A DNA stretch of 64,000 nucleotides from Filosporella fistucella (lineage: Eukaryota; Ascomycota; Leotiomycetes; Helotiales). The stretch spans positions 1,302,001 to 1,366,000 of the forward strand of contig JAQJZZ010000017.1 of the NCBI GenBank assembly GCA_030077755.1. The letters are read 5' to 3'. The notes beneath the pieces were generated by a model that worked only from the letters and a program-made list of their open reading frames with translations, was not told the DNA's origin and made no database searches. The position numbers were made by a program, and so were the translations under genes. Positions 54,835-64,000 of this stretch are shown here, in pieces (within the stretch, counting starts at the first letter, position 1; every line of letters begins with the position of its first letter).

Positions 54835-56404
54835 CTACTCGGTCCTCTTTCTAGGAGTGGCCAGGCAGAACCAACAGCCCAACATCACGCAGAAGAGGCC
54901 AATAGCAATGGGATGCAGCACAAAAGTGCCGGCAGCCTGTGCCAAAATACCAGTCGTAAAAGGTGCAACAGCACCACCAGAACTTCCGAAAGCACTGATC
55001 ACACTCAAACTGCTGACCTGGTCCCTTCTTCCAATGAGTCTGGAAAATATGACGGTTGCACAAGGGTAGACCGGTCCAAGCAAGAGCCCTACAATGGAAA
55101 CAGCAACGGCGTCTCCGATCACGTTGGGTACGAACCAGACCAACAATTGAAAAGCAGCCGCTCCGACGACCATAATATATACGAATAGCTTTTCTCCGAT
55201 CTTGTGTGCTGGATGAGACAACAGGAATCGGCCAAGTGTAATGCCTGCCCAGAAACCAGCTGTGACGTATCCGACAGCTGCAGGATTTCCATGCCTTGTT
55301 GCAATCAAGAAGGAAATGACCCATCCAGAAATCGACACTTCGGCACCTTGGTATGCGAAAATGAAAAGTGCCCCAAGAACAACAGTCTTGGACCTGAAAG
55401 CTTTGGCCATAGCTGCCATTTGTTGCTTGACTTGACTCTGTGGAGCGGTCTGTGCTTGTGATGCAATTCTTTCCACAGTGGTGAGAAGTGTTTGTCCTGA
55501 ATCTGCTTCATAATGCCAGAAAGACCAGCCTGCAAAGGCCAGGTTGAAGAGGGTCATGCCCAAAGCGAGGATATAGTAGCGACTCCACAAGAATCCTCCT
55601 TTGGTGACCATGGCTGTCGCAATGAGTGGTCCAATTGTGCCTCCGAGGCCATAAGATCCATGCATCGCCCCAAGCATTTTTGTTCCGTTATGTAGGTTTG
55701 CCGCGAATACGTTTCCCATAGCTAAGTTGATAGCCATTCCCAAGCCGAGAAAGAAGAAAGACGCAATCACGACTCCAAACGGTGGTGTAGAAACAATCAT
55801 GACATATCCACAGGTCATCAAGGAGAGGGATACCATAAGTGTTTTAGCTCTTCCAAGGCGTTCTCGGAGAGAATCGACGAAGAAAGCTGCCATAATGAAT
55901 CCAACAGCATTTGTGACGAATATAAGGGAGACGACCGCATATCCAATGTTGTAGCGCCTGTGGCAGAGTCAGTCATATGTTATTACAAATTCTGTTGAGG
56001 TTTACATACTTTTCGATATAAGGAATCAGCGCACCAGGTGCAGAGTCACTCAGACCATTTCCGAAATTCATCAAGCAAACAGACAGCATGCGAAATCTGT
56101 TCATGGGGGGATTCGAGAAGCTTTGAATCATGTCCACACTATCAATCTCCTGTGGTGTTGCCGGTCTACTCTCAACGTCTAGAGGTGTTCGCGGAGTCTG
56201 AGTGCCTGATGGGGTCCCTGCTCCAGATGCGCTGGGTCCGTTGAGTCTGGAGCCCCATTGCAAATTATCCAATTCAACTGGGTCGGGGACTGAATGGTAA
56301 CTTCTGGGGAACGCTTTCGCAGGTGCAATTGGAGTAGAATGAATTGCTGGCTCTTTTGAAGATGTCTCAACATCAATGAAGGCTCCAAACGCGTGCGAGG
56401 ACAT
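54835..56404 (-). CDS. MFS transporter (FucP/Bsc6-like)
   Basis: The exons on the minus strand are 56404-56010 and 55957-54835, giving 505 aa, with a 52-bp phase-2 intron. It is an intact twelve-helix major facilitator. A hydrophilic N-terminus of about 100 residues, rich in Ser/Thr/Pro, precedes TM1 (MLSVCLMNFGNGLSDSAPGALIPYIEKRYNIGY). The loop 2-3 motif is DSLRERLGRAKTLM. GAMHGSYGLGGTIGPLIATAMV lies in helix 5. A central loop (about 260-300) contains Gln/Lys-rich sequence. The second half includes GAEVSISGWVISFLIATRHGNP, GFWAGITLGRFLLS and LLLGPVYPCATVIFSRLIG. These patterns recall the fucose-permease/Bsc6 group; the substrate is unknown. It contrasts with the degraded MFS copy near 11 kb, which belongs to a different subgroup. 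It is divergent from EIF1AD. Confidence 0.88.
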
Positions 56405-57058
56405 GATGTGCAATATAAATATATTAATATCTGTCAAGTGAGTTCGAGAAATTTGGAGTTTCCTGTACAGCTTCTCCACTCAAAGAGATGGATTAAATAG
56501 TCAGGTTGAGGAGCGAGAGTTGAACATATAGAGATTTGTCAGAAGAGGGGTTCACGATAAGCACAATCGTGAGCTCCCAAAAATATTCGTGCTGATGAGT
56601 GGTCTAAGCAAACTAGCCATACATCATCAATCTTACGGTCCCACGATTGCCATGAATGGCTCGACAGTGCCCAGACCCGTACGGAAGACTTTCCCCGTGG
56701 GCAGTGGAGGCGACTTTGAGCATAGGAATTGGCTCAACAGAAGAACATGTGGACAAGCTCGCATGCAAATTGAAAAGTTTCCGAAAACTTGCTGAAAAAT
56801 CAACACGCTTGGATTTTCTATTGCATAGTCTAATTCGTAAAGTTGACCCACTGCGACGAGTCATCCAATTTAGCCCCGCGTTTCGGCCAACCTGCCTGAG
56901 TTTTTTTTCGGTCAATCGTTTTGCCGAACTCAAAAAATTTCCCCAGAGCTTCAAACAGCAGCTAGCTCTTGATAATTGACCACACCGTTGCAAGCGATCT
57001 TTCGACGATATACCTTCCTTACATTTTGAGTACTTCGCAACGCGAATACAAAGCAGAA
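56405..57058. other. Divergent promoter region, MFS / EIF1AD
   Basis: This is the 5' region of two divergent genes. Short open frames of 60-126 codons overlap on both strands without recognisable content. Confidence 0.6.
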
Positions 57059-57522
57059 ATGGGCCGACCCAAGCGAAATCTTCACGCCGCGGCGGAAGAG
57101 ACTTCTACCCCGCCTCCAGCTTTGACAGCTACGCAATCAATTGCCCGCGTTATTAAGGCGGAAGGAAACAACCTATACTCTTGCTCTCTGCCTAATCAGA
57201 AAACAGTCCTCGTCGAGCTTCCTTCTCGTTTTCGAAATACGATTTGGATCAAGCGCGGCGGCTATGTCTTGATCGATACCAAGGAAGGAGATGCAAGACA
57301 GAACAAGCTTGATGGCGATATCTTGAACGTCGTGCGCGACGAGCACTCGTGGAGAAAGGAGGCATATTGGTAAGGAATTTTAGGGCTCTCAAAAGTCTCC
57401 ATGGCTGACCAGAAACGCATAGGCCGAAAGAATTCGCAAAAGCCTCAGCATATCCTGAAGATTCGGACGAGGAGGAATCTACAGTTGGGAAGATGCCACC
57501 CTCTGACTCAGAAGATGAGTGA
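57059..57522 (+). CDS. EIF1AD: EIF1AD-like S1/OB-fold RNA-binding protein
   Basis: The exons are 57059-57369 and 57423-57522, giving 136 aa. The protein resembles eukaryotic EIF1AD (eIF1A domain-containing), a nuclear relative of the translation factor eIF1A. It begins MGRPKRNLHAAAEE, a basic tail. The OB-fold runs from about 26 to 100: QSIARVIKAEGNNLYSC, VLVELPSRFRNTIWIKRGGYVLID (key family landmarks) and DGDILNVVRDEHSWRKEAYWP. The second exon is an acidic Glu/Asp/Ser tail (YPEDSDEEEST ... DSEDE). The 53-bp intron lies in the conserved WP codon. The stop codon ends only 24 bp before the convergent ALG3 stop. Confidence 0.9.
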
Positions 57523-57546
57523 ATCGGTCTCCATATGAGCGTCTAC

Positions 57547-58949
57547 TCAGACGAGTTTCTTGCTCGCCCCACCCTCCCCTTTTGGGTTCACGAAGTCTTT
57601 CCGAGTTCCCCACCATATACTTGTAACGGTCACGAAGAGTACACCGACCACCACTTTCGAGCTTACATCAGTACTCGGATACACATTCCAGGCCCATTCT
57701 TGCGCCGCCCAGAGTACATACTGGAGTATTGGGTGCATTCCGCTCCGCCAGAGAAGAAAGGGGGTCGCCAATGCAATATAAGCATAAAATTGATAGTGGA
57801 GGGAGCGGGCGAAGAGCATGCCAGTAGCATTGGCCGTGAGGATTGTTGTTAGAATGTAGTTTGGCGAGATCCGTATAGAAATGGCATGCTGCATCTTTCC
57901 GCAAGGCTCCTCAAATTTGAGCCCTTTACCAATTAAATCCATGATTGGTATTTCTGCAGGTCTCAACCATCTAGTTGTGATGAAGAGAACCAATGCACTG
58001 ACATGTCCCACCAGTAAAAATGTCGAAAATTCCTTGCTCAGAAACGTCTCCTCTCCGACAAATCTCCAATTAACTGTCCATTTAAACAGAAACTGTCTTG
58101 AAAACTCGAATGCTCGACTGACATATGCCAATGTGTTTCCCGACATGAATGGAAATGCCAATATGATTTGTAACTGAGCAATTAGCCAAGCCTGCTTGAG
58201 GCTGTCCTTCACGCCCCTGGCAAGGAACAGCATTACTCCAATCGCCGGCAAAGGGAGAAGCAGTGACATCTTTATTCCCAAGCCCCAACTGTATGCCAGA
58301 GTGCCAAGTGTCCAGATTCTACGTTGGAAGATGTAGATGGCTGCCCAGAGGAAGAACACCGCGAAACAGTCGTTGAATAGCCGGAGAACAAAAATGCTGT
58401 GAAGCCTTTTGGACAGAACGAGCATTGGGAAAATATACAGAGGAGCCTATATCAATACTTAGCAGATTGAGCCCTCTAATCTGAGATACATACCTTCGCC
58501 CTCCTGTAACACGCCATCACAACAGCAATAGTAGCCAAATACAACACCCCAAAAATTCTCTGGGCAAGTAAAATATTTCTCCCCTTATCTGTAACATGAT
58601 ACAGGATCCAATAAATGTACACATGTGCAGCTGGGTAGACCAGAGGCCCAGTTCCGCCTTTTATTTTCCTATAGTCGCGTTCCCCATCCACGAACTGCTC
58701 GATTTGCTCCATGTATGCTTTCCAGTCAATTTCTGTATCTGCCAAATTTGTTAGCATGCATTCCAGCAGCAGTCATTCAAAAAATTTACAGGCTACTTTG
58801 AAAATGATAGCACTGGTTAACAGCGCATCCGCGAGCAATAACAGTGGTGGCCCATATCGAGACAACGGATGCACACCCATTGCAAAATCCTTTGCCTGAC
58901 GAACATAATCAATATGCCTGGGAATTATATCTTCTTTCCTTTCTGACAT
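57547..58949 (-). CDS. ALG3: ALG3 alpha-1,3-mannosyltransferase
   Basis: The exons on the minus strand are 58949-58790, 58738-58494 and 58446-57547, giving 434 aa. Alg3 adds the first luminal mannose from dolichol-phosphate-mannose to Man5GlcNAc2-PP-dolichol in the ER. The family landmarks are [16 protein letters not shown] with the Asp pair near the first luminal loop, [28 protein letters not shown], and [33 protein letters not shown] and [19 protein letters not shown] with the HYQFY motif follow. About ten membrane segments are visible. The short C-terminus ends KKLV with nearby lysines. The N-terminal exon is mostly cytosolic plus TM1 ([18 protein letters not shown]). The introns are 51 and 47 bp. 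It is divergent from a small mitochondrial-type gene. Confidence 0.94.
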
Positions 58950-59191
58950 CTTGACACTTCAATATGTAAGAGAGAAAGAAAATTCGGGGTGAAAGCTGCA
59001 ATTAGAAGACTTTGAATTGGGTGGAGAGAACAGAGCTCCTGAGACATTTTGCGGCTGCTGGCAAGGCTGGCCACGGATGCCTCGCAATTGCCTCGTCATC
59101 GACGAAGCTCCAGCTCCACCAAAACAGATTCTGGATCAACAACAAATTGCCATTATTTAATTTACGACCCCTACCTCACAATTTACACGCA

Positions 59192-59653
59192 ATGTTCTCA
59201 CTACGCTCTCTCCCAGCTCGAGTGGCTCGGGCGTCACTTTATACACAATGTCTCCATCTCAATCGCCCTTCAACAAACGCCCTCTCCATCCTCCATAAAA
59301 CTGCACCAAGCTCTTCGATACGTAAAGCTCACCATACACCTCTCATCCAAAGATCCTTCCAACGCCCCTATTCCGAGAAATCAGCCGCAGACAGCTTGAT
59401 CGAAGCTATTCAAGACCAGTACGCCACTGCTAAAGACGAATTTGAAATCGCGACGGAGGAAACGGAGGGAAATACAGTCTATGCGGCTGATGATAGGGCG
59501 GCCGCTAGACAGGAATTGGATAAGTTGAAGAGTATGTATGAGGAGGCATTGACGGAGCCAGATGGAGAGGAGGTGAAGAGGCGGGTAGGACACAGAATCA
59601 GGGAATTGAACAATGCTGTCGAGGCGTTAGAGAAGAAGGCTATGGAGGAGTAA
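59192..59653 (+). CDS. Unknown mitochondrial-type protein with C-terminal coiled coil
   Basis: This is a single-exon gene of 153 aa from the ATG at 59192. The first about 60 residues (MFSLRSLPARVARASLYTQ ... RSFQRPYSEK) are rich in Arg, Ser and Leu with almost no acidic residues, typical of a mitochondrial presequence. The rest is acidic and helical: SLIEAIQDQYATAKDEFEIATEETE, then DRAAARQELDKLKSMYEEAL and IRELNNAVEALEKKAMEE with a clear heptad feel. The frame is open upstream to 59012, but that extension is not needed and would hide the presequence. It shares a 242-bp divergent promoter with ALG3. I do not recognise the family. Its size and layout resemble small matrix assembly or stress factors, which is only an impression. 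Confidence 0.75.
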   Translation: MFSLRSLPARVARASLYTQCLHLNRPSTNALSILHKTAPSSSIRKAHHTPLIQRSFQRPYSEKSAADSLIEAIQDQYATAKDEFEIATEETEGNTVYAADDRAAARQELDKLKSMYEEALTEPDGEEVKRRVGHRIRELNNAVEALEKKAMEE

Positions 59654-60076
59654 CAGGCAGGATAGTTTGAGGTGTGTACGATATCATGGCGGAGCTATCA
59701 CGACGAGCAAGTATCATAGGATGTGCGGGCTCTTGGATATCTCTTGTATTCTATCAAAGAAGCATCGTCTGAGCTTCAGCCTCGACCTGATCAAAATTGG
59801 GAAATATGGAACCTCCAGGAATAAAGGCAAAACAAAGTATGGTGGTCTCCGAAAAAGTCCACTCGTATCGATGGTCGCAAAATACCGGGCTGACCAACTT
59901 CAGGAGCGCAATTTGAGGGTATTGAACAAATGAAATAGACCACATTTTCCGTCCCAGATGCTCCTTGCGCCAATGAAAATCATACTCCCTCCTAATCATA
60001 TAGAAAGAAACAGCGTCCTTCAACGAAATAAAAGCATGGGATGAAAGTGAGATGAGCAAAATCCCTCCGATTGGAC
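59654..60076. other. Convergent intergenic region, no supported gene
   Basis: This holds the 3' ends of two convergent unknown genes. Short frames at 59667-59933 and 59754-60080 are not supported. Confidence 0.55.
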
Positions 60077-61624
60077 TCAAGCATCAGGATCAGATTCTGG
60101 AGTATCATCGATCTCCAAAATATCCTTGATCGACATGATATAGTTCCGGGCCATGATGGCGACGTAAGCAATGGCAAATCCGTGCCAGACAGCTGCTTCC
60201 TTCTCGAATAAGTCGTATGTACCGAAAAGCATCAGCTGGGCACCTGGGTTAGCAGAATCGAGTGTAAAGACAGCGACTCGAGTATGCGCAACAAATAGGC
60301 CATAGATCAAAGGTCGAGGTCGTCTATATCCTTCCAACACTCCCAACTCGTTGGTAATGGCTAGTTGATCACGGTAGCGGCTGGCGAGGAATTGCATCTG
60401 GCTTTCAAATTTTCTGGTAGCGTTCTGGTCTCTCGGCTTGCAAACATAGAGCCATATGACCGGGATGAAACGATGCCTGACATATCCTCCATCGCGTTCG
60501 GTCCATTTGATGTAACTACGAATTTGTCGACCAATCAATTGCTCTGTACCTGAGCCAATACATTTGATTTTGTCATGGACCCGAATGGCGAGGCCATGTA
60601 GGCCTTGCAATGCTTTGATACCTAAATGACTGTCAACTATGGTCCGCAACAAGTATATGAACAACTTACCTCCTGCATTAAATCCATGATTGATGTTGAT
60701 AACTGTAGCCTCGTTTTCGTCCTTGGCAAAACAACCCTCAGGAATAGTTCGGAAGTCGATCTTCCAAGAGAGGGGAAGGGCAGGCTCGAACATTCGCATA
60801 GCCATTCTTTCATGTAGGAAAACGTGATCTGGGTGATACGTTCCTGAAGTTCTCATTCTCTCGATCTCTTCAACTTGCTGCTCGAGTTGTCCTGTACTTC
60901 TCAAGTAATTTTCCACCTTAGCTCTTGCAGCAGCAATCGGGTCTTGATAATCTCCATAATCCTCCATTTCGACATCTTCTCCCTCTACCTCATTTAATGA
61001 CTCGTCTTCACTTGTCTCTCGCTCGTCACCGGCGTCGTCTTCATTTTCATCGCTAATGCCAGCGTCAATGGCTTCGTCCCCGTCATCCAATTCCTTAATT
61101 TCCTCCTCTTCATCAATATCCTCACTTCCACTCTCTTGCTCCACTTCATCCTCCTCCTCACTCACATCTTCATCATCTCCCTCACAATCATCATCTGCTA
61201 CATCCTCATTGTCTCCCTCCTCCTCGTATACCTCTTCAATTTCCTCATCTACAATTTCTCCCACAGTGAGTTTTTTATATTTGGTGGTGATACTGCTGCA
61301 ACCACTGCTCGATCTATTCTGCATGACTTGCGAGATAGAATCATCTGGGGATATCTCACATTCGGCATCTGTAATCTCCTCGAAAGTTCGCTTTCGTGGG
61401 TTCTTGATGTTCGAATGTGAGAGATGCTTCTTCTTGACGCGAGTATGGTATGCTGCATTGGCTTTAAGGTCTCGAGGCTCGGAATTGGGTGCAAAGTAGA
61501 TGTGTTCCTTATGTTCTTCCTCGATTTCGATACCAGGGCCGATTGTACGACGGCGCTTGGCTCCATTGTCAGATGGAGAAAGCATGCCGACGAGCGAGTC
61601 TTTGAGTTTGGTGAAGACGTTCAT
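60077..61624 (-). CDS. Unknown protein with long acidic tract and conserved C-terminal domain
   Basis: The exons on the minus strand are 61624-60670 and 60621-60077, giving 499 aa. The intron is 48 bp, a multiple of three without stops, so the unspliced message is also open. The GTAAGT donor, the GTTGAC branch region and the TTTAG acceptor argue it is real. Residues 1-130 are basic to neutral with a KRRRTIGPG and KNPRKRTFEE segment, possible nuclear signals. About 130-220 is almost entirely Glu/Asp. From about 225 a folded domain follows: YHPDHVFLHERMAMRMFEPALP, SWKIDFRTIPEGCFA, NHGFNAGG, GGYVRHRFIPVIWLYVCKP and VAVFTLDSANPGAQLMLFG. It ends in a helical DILEIDDTPESDPDA. I do not know the family. 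The start at 61624 (MNVFTKLKDSL) is the first ATG; no ATG precedes it in frame. Confidence 0.8.
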   Translation of the reverse strand: MNVFTKLKDSLVGMLSPSDNGAKRRRTIGPGIEIEEEHKEHIYFAPNSEPRDLKANAAYHTRVKKKHLSHSNIKNPRKRTFEEITDAECEISPDDSISQVMQNRSSSGCSSITTKYKKLTVGEIVDEEIEEVYEEEGDNEDVADDDCEGDDEDVSEEEDEVEQESGSEDIDEEEEIKELDDGDEAIDAGISDENEDDAGDERETSEDESLNEVEGEDVEMEDYGDYQDPIAAARAKVENYLRSTGQLEQQVEEIERMRTSGTYHPDHVFLHERMAMRMFEPALPLSWKIDFRTIPEGCFAKDENEATVININHGFNAGGKLFIYLLRTIVDSHLGIKALQGLHGLAIRVHDKIKCIGSGTEQLIGRQIRSYIKWTERDGGYVRHRFIPVIWLYVCKPRDQNATRKFESQMQFLASRYRDQLAITNELGVLEGYRRPRPLIYGLFVAHTRVAVFTLDSANPGAQLMLFGTYDLFEKEAAVWHGFAIAYVAIMARNYIMSIKDILEIDDTPESDPDA

Positions 61625-63008
61625 GGTAGTCAACTTGAAATATGTCTCTTAACTTTGGTGTCAAAAGTTGTGGATTCGTAGATCGAAGTCTGGTGAAAAG
61701 TTGTGGAGGGCAGGATTGCTCCTGCTTGGCCACAGTGGTAGCTGCGCTGTGGTCGAGTGTTGCTTAGGATGTTGTTGTTGAAACTTCAAGATAGACGATG
61801 TATCGAAATGAGGAAAGATGGATCAAGATTTGCCTCTCAGGTCTTTCGACCAAGTGAACTGAGCGCCATCAGAGGCCCATCTGTTCGACTTCACGATTGT
61901 TTGGTGATGCTGAAGAGTCAACTCGACAACAAGGCGGGCGACAACGTCACTCTTGCACCAACAAGATTCGCAGCCTCGTCAAAAGGCTGTTTTTCTGAAA
62001 CATGCCAAGACACCCCCTGAACAGGGGTAGGAACTTGACATCAAAATCACTTTCTAAACTTAACTTCACTGCCAATTTTCAGTTATATATGATAAAACAC
62101 CACTATTTCAGTACGATCTCATTGTGGGATCGAGAATTAAGTATCTGTTCATTCTTGTGGAGTTTGTTGCCATTATATCGATCTTTGACGCATTTCCATA
62201 CTGCACTCAGCTTTAATGCAGGGGCAGCCATCTTCTAAATGGCCGCAACAATACGCTTTCATATATGCATCTACTTCTTAAAGAAATTCCAACTTTAAGT
62301 CTGGATTTCCTCAAGGAGAAGAGCCGTCAATAAGTGAGTTTCGTCTCAGTCTCATGTCAAAAGTCCTCAATCTGCATCTTCGATTACACTTTGAAAATAT
62401 GAAGAGCTGCATCTGTGTTATCCATGATTCGACATCATTTGAGGTTCAACTTCAAGGAAATGTTCATTTGAAGTTCAAGTCTTTTTATCCGAGCTTGGCG
62501 CTTCGAATTTCCTCTAAACAGGAGTATGCAAGGCTACCAAACACTCCTTCATGAACAGCTGCATTGTCTCACCGATTCTACCAGTTCCGAGCAGGATATC
62601 TGCCACCTTGCATAGCTGCAAACGCTTCAAGCATACTAATGTTTGAGCAACAGGCCTCATTATCAATTTCCTACAAACAAGAGTCCTACCAAAATCCAAT
62701 TCCAAGTTACAGATTAAAGTTACAAGATACACAATATTGTTTTCATCAGACTCAAATTCTTACATCACATATCAAACAACTCGCTGCCCTATTACATCCC
62801 TCAGCCACAACTTGCACGATGCCTTTCTTTTGTTGATCTCCTTCTCGCTCCCTCAGCAACCGATGACAACAAGTGCTGGTCCCCAGACAACTTGATCCTT
62901 CCGCCCCGGATGTTAAACAGCTGTAACCAGGATATTTGTCTATGGGAGTACAACAGTGCAAGGCCCCAGGGAAGTTACACTACCGGAATATCAGTTTTAA
63001 AATAAGAT
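61625..63008. other. Intergenic region, no supported gene
   Basis: This is 1.4 kb upstream of the acidic-tract gene and downstream of the secreted-protein gene. The frames are short and do not join by plausible splicing. Confidence 0.55.
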
Positions 63009-63791
63009 TTATGTTGACAGAAGACATACAGCGGAGAGTCGCTGTTTCAATGGTTCTTCAGTTGGTTGCGGTGATTCTCCGGTCTCTGAACTTGGACTTT
63101 CGCTCGAGAGAGTAGTAGTGCTACTTGCAACCGGCGTCTGCGAGATTGTTTTTATCGCCTTCGTGCGAGTGACCGGAACATGGTGTTTGATAGTTGTATG
63201 AATAATGAGGTCTGCTAGCGATTTCGTCGGCCCCTTTGCTGGATCATGTTTCGATTTCGTAGGATGACCTCCTGTTGCTGTTCTAGAACTTGCATTGTTG
63301 AAGGTTGACCTAGTACGAATTTCAAAAGTTGTGGGTATCCGCTTTGGAGATGGTCTCGGCAGCTTAGGGCGATTTGATGACTTGGATTTTTGTGTTTCTT
63401 TGTGTTTCTGGGTATGGATAATTGTACTTCTTTGCCTAATAGTTATAGGCGTGTTTTCATGCTGTAGAGTACTTCTAGCACCTGTATGAGTTGACTTATT
63501 GACACGATCAGTCTTCTTCGTATGTACAAGCTCTTCTGTCTTCTTTTTCTCCTGGCCTCTTGGATGAGATGTCGATTGCGCTGAAGAAATTGGAGTAACA
63601 AATATCCCACCAACCACATCAACTGGTGAAGTAGGAGTTGAACTCAAATGATCTTGCTTTGATTGGCCCTTTAGCGAGAAGACCGGTGGAAGGCGGTTGA
63701 TTGTATTGAATTCCATCAACGAGAATGGGAAATCGAATGCCGCTACCATCAGAACAAGTGTGGCGATACTCAAAGAATAAACGAGCTTCAT
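63009..63791 (-). CDS. Putative secreted Ser/Thr/Lys-rich protein
   Basis: This is a single-exon open frame of 260 aa from the ATG at 63791. Residues 1 to about 19 form a signal peptide (MKLVYSLSIATLVLMVAAF). The mature part is low in hydrophobic residues and rich in Ser, Thr, Pro and Lys (for example KKKTEELVHTKKTDRVNKST, HTQKHKETQKSKSSNRPK, TTTLSSESPSSETGESPQPTE), so it is probably disordered and heavily O-glycosylated. Only one cysteine lies near the end (AVCLLST). There is no domain or GPI-type tail. Many dibasic pairs (KK, KR) could be Kex2-type cleavage sites. It may be a cell-wall-associated or secreted protein. It is possible, though less likely, that the frame is only part of a longer spliced gene. 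The function is unknown. Confidence 0.6.
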   Translation of the reverse strand: MKLVYSLSIATLVLMVAAFDFPFSLMEFNTINRLPPVFSLKGQSKQDHLSSTPTSPVDVVGGIFVTPISSAQSTSHPRGQEKKKTEELVHTKKTDRVNKSTHTGARSTLQHENTPITIRQRSTIIHTQKHKETQKSKSSNRPKLPRPSPKRIPTTFEIRTRSTFNNASSRTATGGHPTKSKHDPAKGPTKSLADLIIHTTIKHHVPVTRTKAIKTISQTPVASSTTTLSSESPSSETGESPQPTEEPLKQRLSAVCLLST

Positions 63792-64000
63792 TTTGTCGAA
63801 TCCGGTTGAAGGATTGTCGTTCTACAGATGAGATACTATTGACTTCGAAGTAAACTCGTTAAAACCCGATATTGTTGCGTATGCATTCCTGATGATCAGG
63901 TGGCTTATCATTGTCGTGCAAGCGTAATTGAAAGCTTGCATTCCTTATGTTACCTAGGTGAGCCTAAGAGATACATCCGACAAGACTTCAATTACAAAAC

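Noticed and set aside
59012..59191. N-terminal extension of the 153-aa gene
   Set aside because: The frame is open but would bury the mitochondrial presequence, and it starts without an ATG.
61056..61499. 147-codon Ser-rich frame, plus strand
   Set aside because: It is the antisense shadow of the acidic tract (Glu/Asp codons read as Ser on the other strand).

Overview
The window is nuclear DNA of a filamentous ascomycete (Pezizomycotina; the overall feel is Leotiomycetes/Helotiales, but that rank is only an impression). Genes lie on both strands, mostly 0.2 to 2 kb apart. They are split by introns of about 44 to 130 bp with GT..AG ends and CTRAC/CTGAC-like branch sites. The products are eukaryotic: MCM6, CCT alpha, protein kinase C, Pat1, ALG3, the Rieske protein and mitochondrial uS12. 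I rebuilt each gene from its reading frames plus splice sites, and the summed exon length is a multiple of three for every complete model.

Layout. 0-9.4 kb is housekeeping: the 3' part of a REX4-type exonuclease, a cyclopropane-fatty-acid-synthase-like methyltransferase, RNase H2 subunit C, a DUF4385 protein and MCM6. 9.4-22.8 kb is looser and looks accessory. It holds a decayed MFS transporter pseudogene, a 63-residue single-span protein in three exons, a secreted HNH nuclease, about 2.8 kb without a gene, a tyrosinase and an SNG1-like (DUF3533) membrane protein. 22.8-28 kb has PAT1 divergent from a KRE2/KTR mannosyltransferase. 28-30 kb holds two small unknown genes that look like diverged paralogues. 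30.6-41.4 kb has mitochondrial ribosomal protein uS12m, a secreted GH35 beta-galactosidase in ten exons, SHE9, a PYP1-like HAD phosphatase and the Rieske protein RIP1. 42-50.7 kb has CCT alpha divergent from prolyl-tRNA synthetase, then PKC1. 52.5-64 kb has a mitochondrial acyl-CoA dehydrogenase, an intact MFS transporter, EIF1AD, ALG3, a small mitochondrial-type protein, an unknown protein with a long acidic tract and a secreted Ser/Thr/Lys-rich protein.

No biosynthetic cluster is evident. Themes that recur are mitochondrial function (uS12m, SHE9, RIP1, acyl-CoA dehydrogenase), protein glycosylation (KTR-type enzyme in the Golgi, ALG3 in the ER) and RNA/DNA maintenance (REX4, RNase H2C, MCM6, PAT1). 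Several neighbours share promoters (DUF4385/MCM6, PAT1/KTR, SHE9/PYP1, CCT1/ProRS, MFS/EIF1AD, ALG3/small gene). Others converge with almost no spacer (EIF1AD/ALG3, 24 bp; GH35/SHE9, 74 bp). No CRISPR array, rRNA, convincing tRNA or intact transposon was seen.
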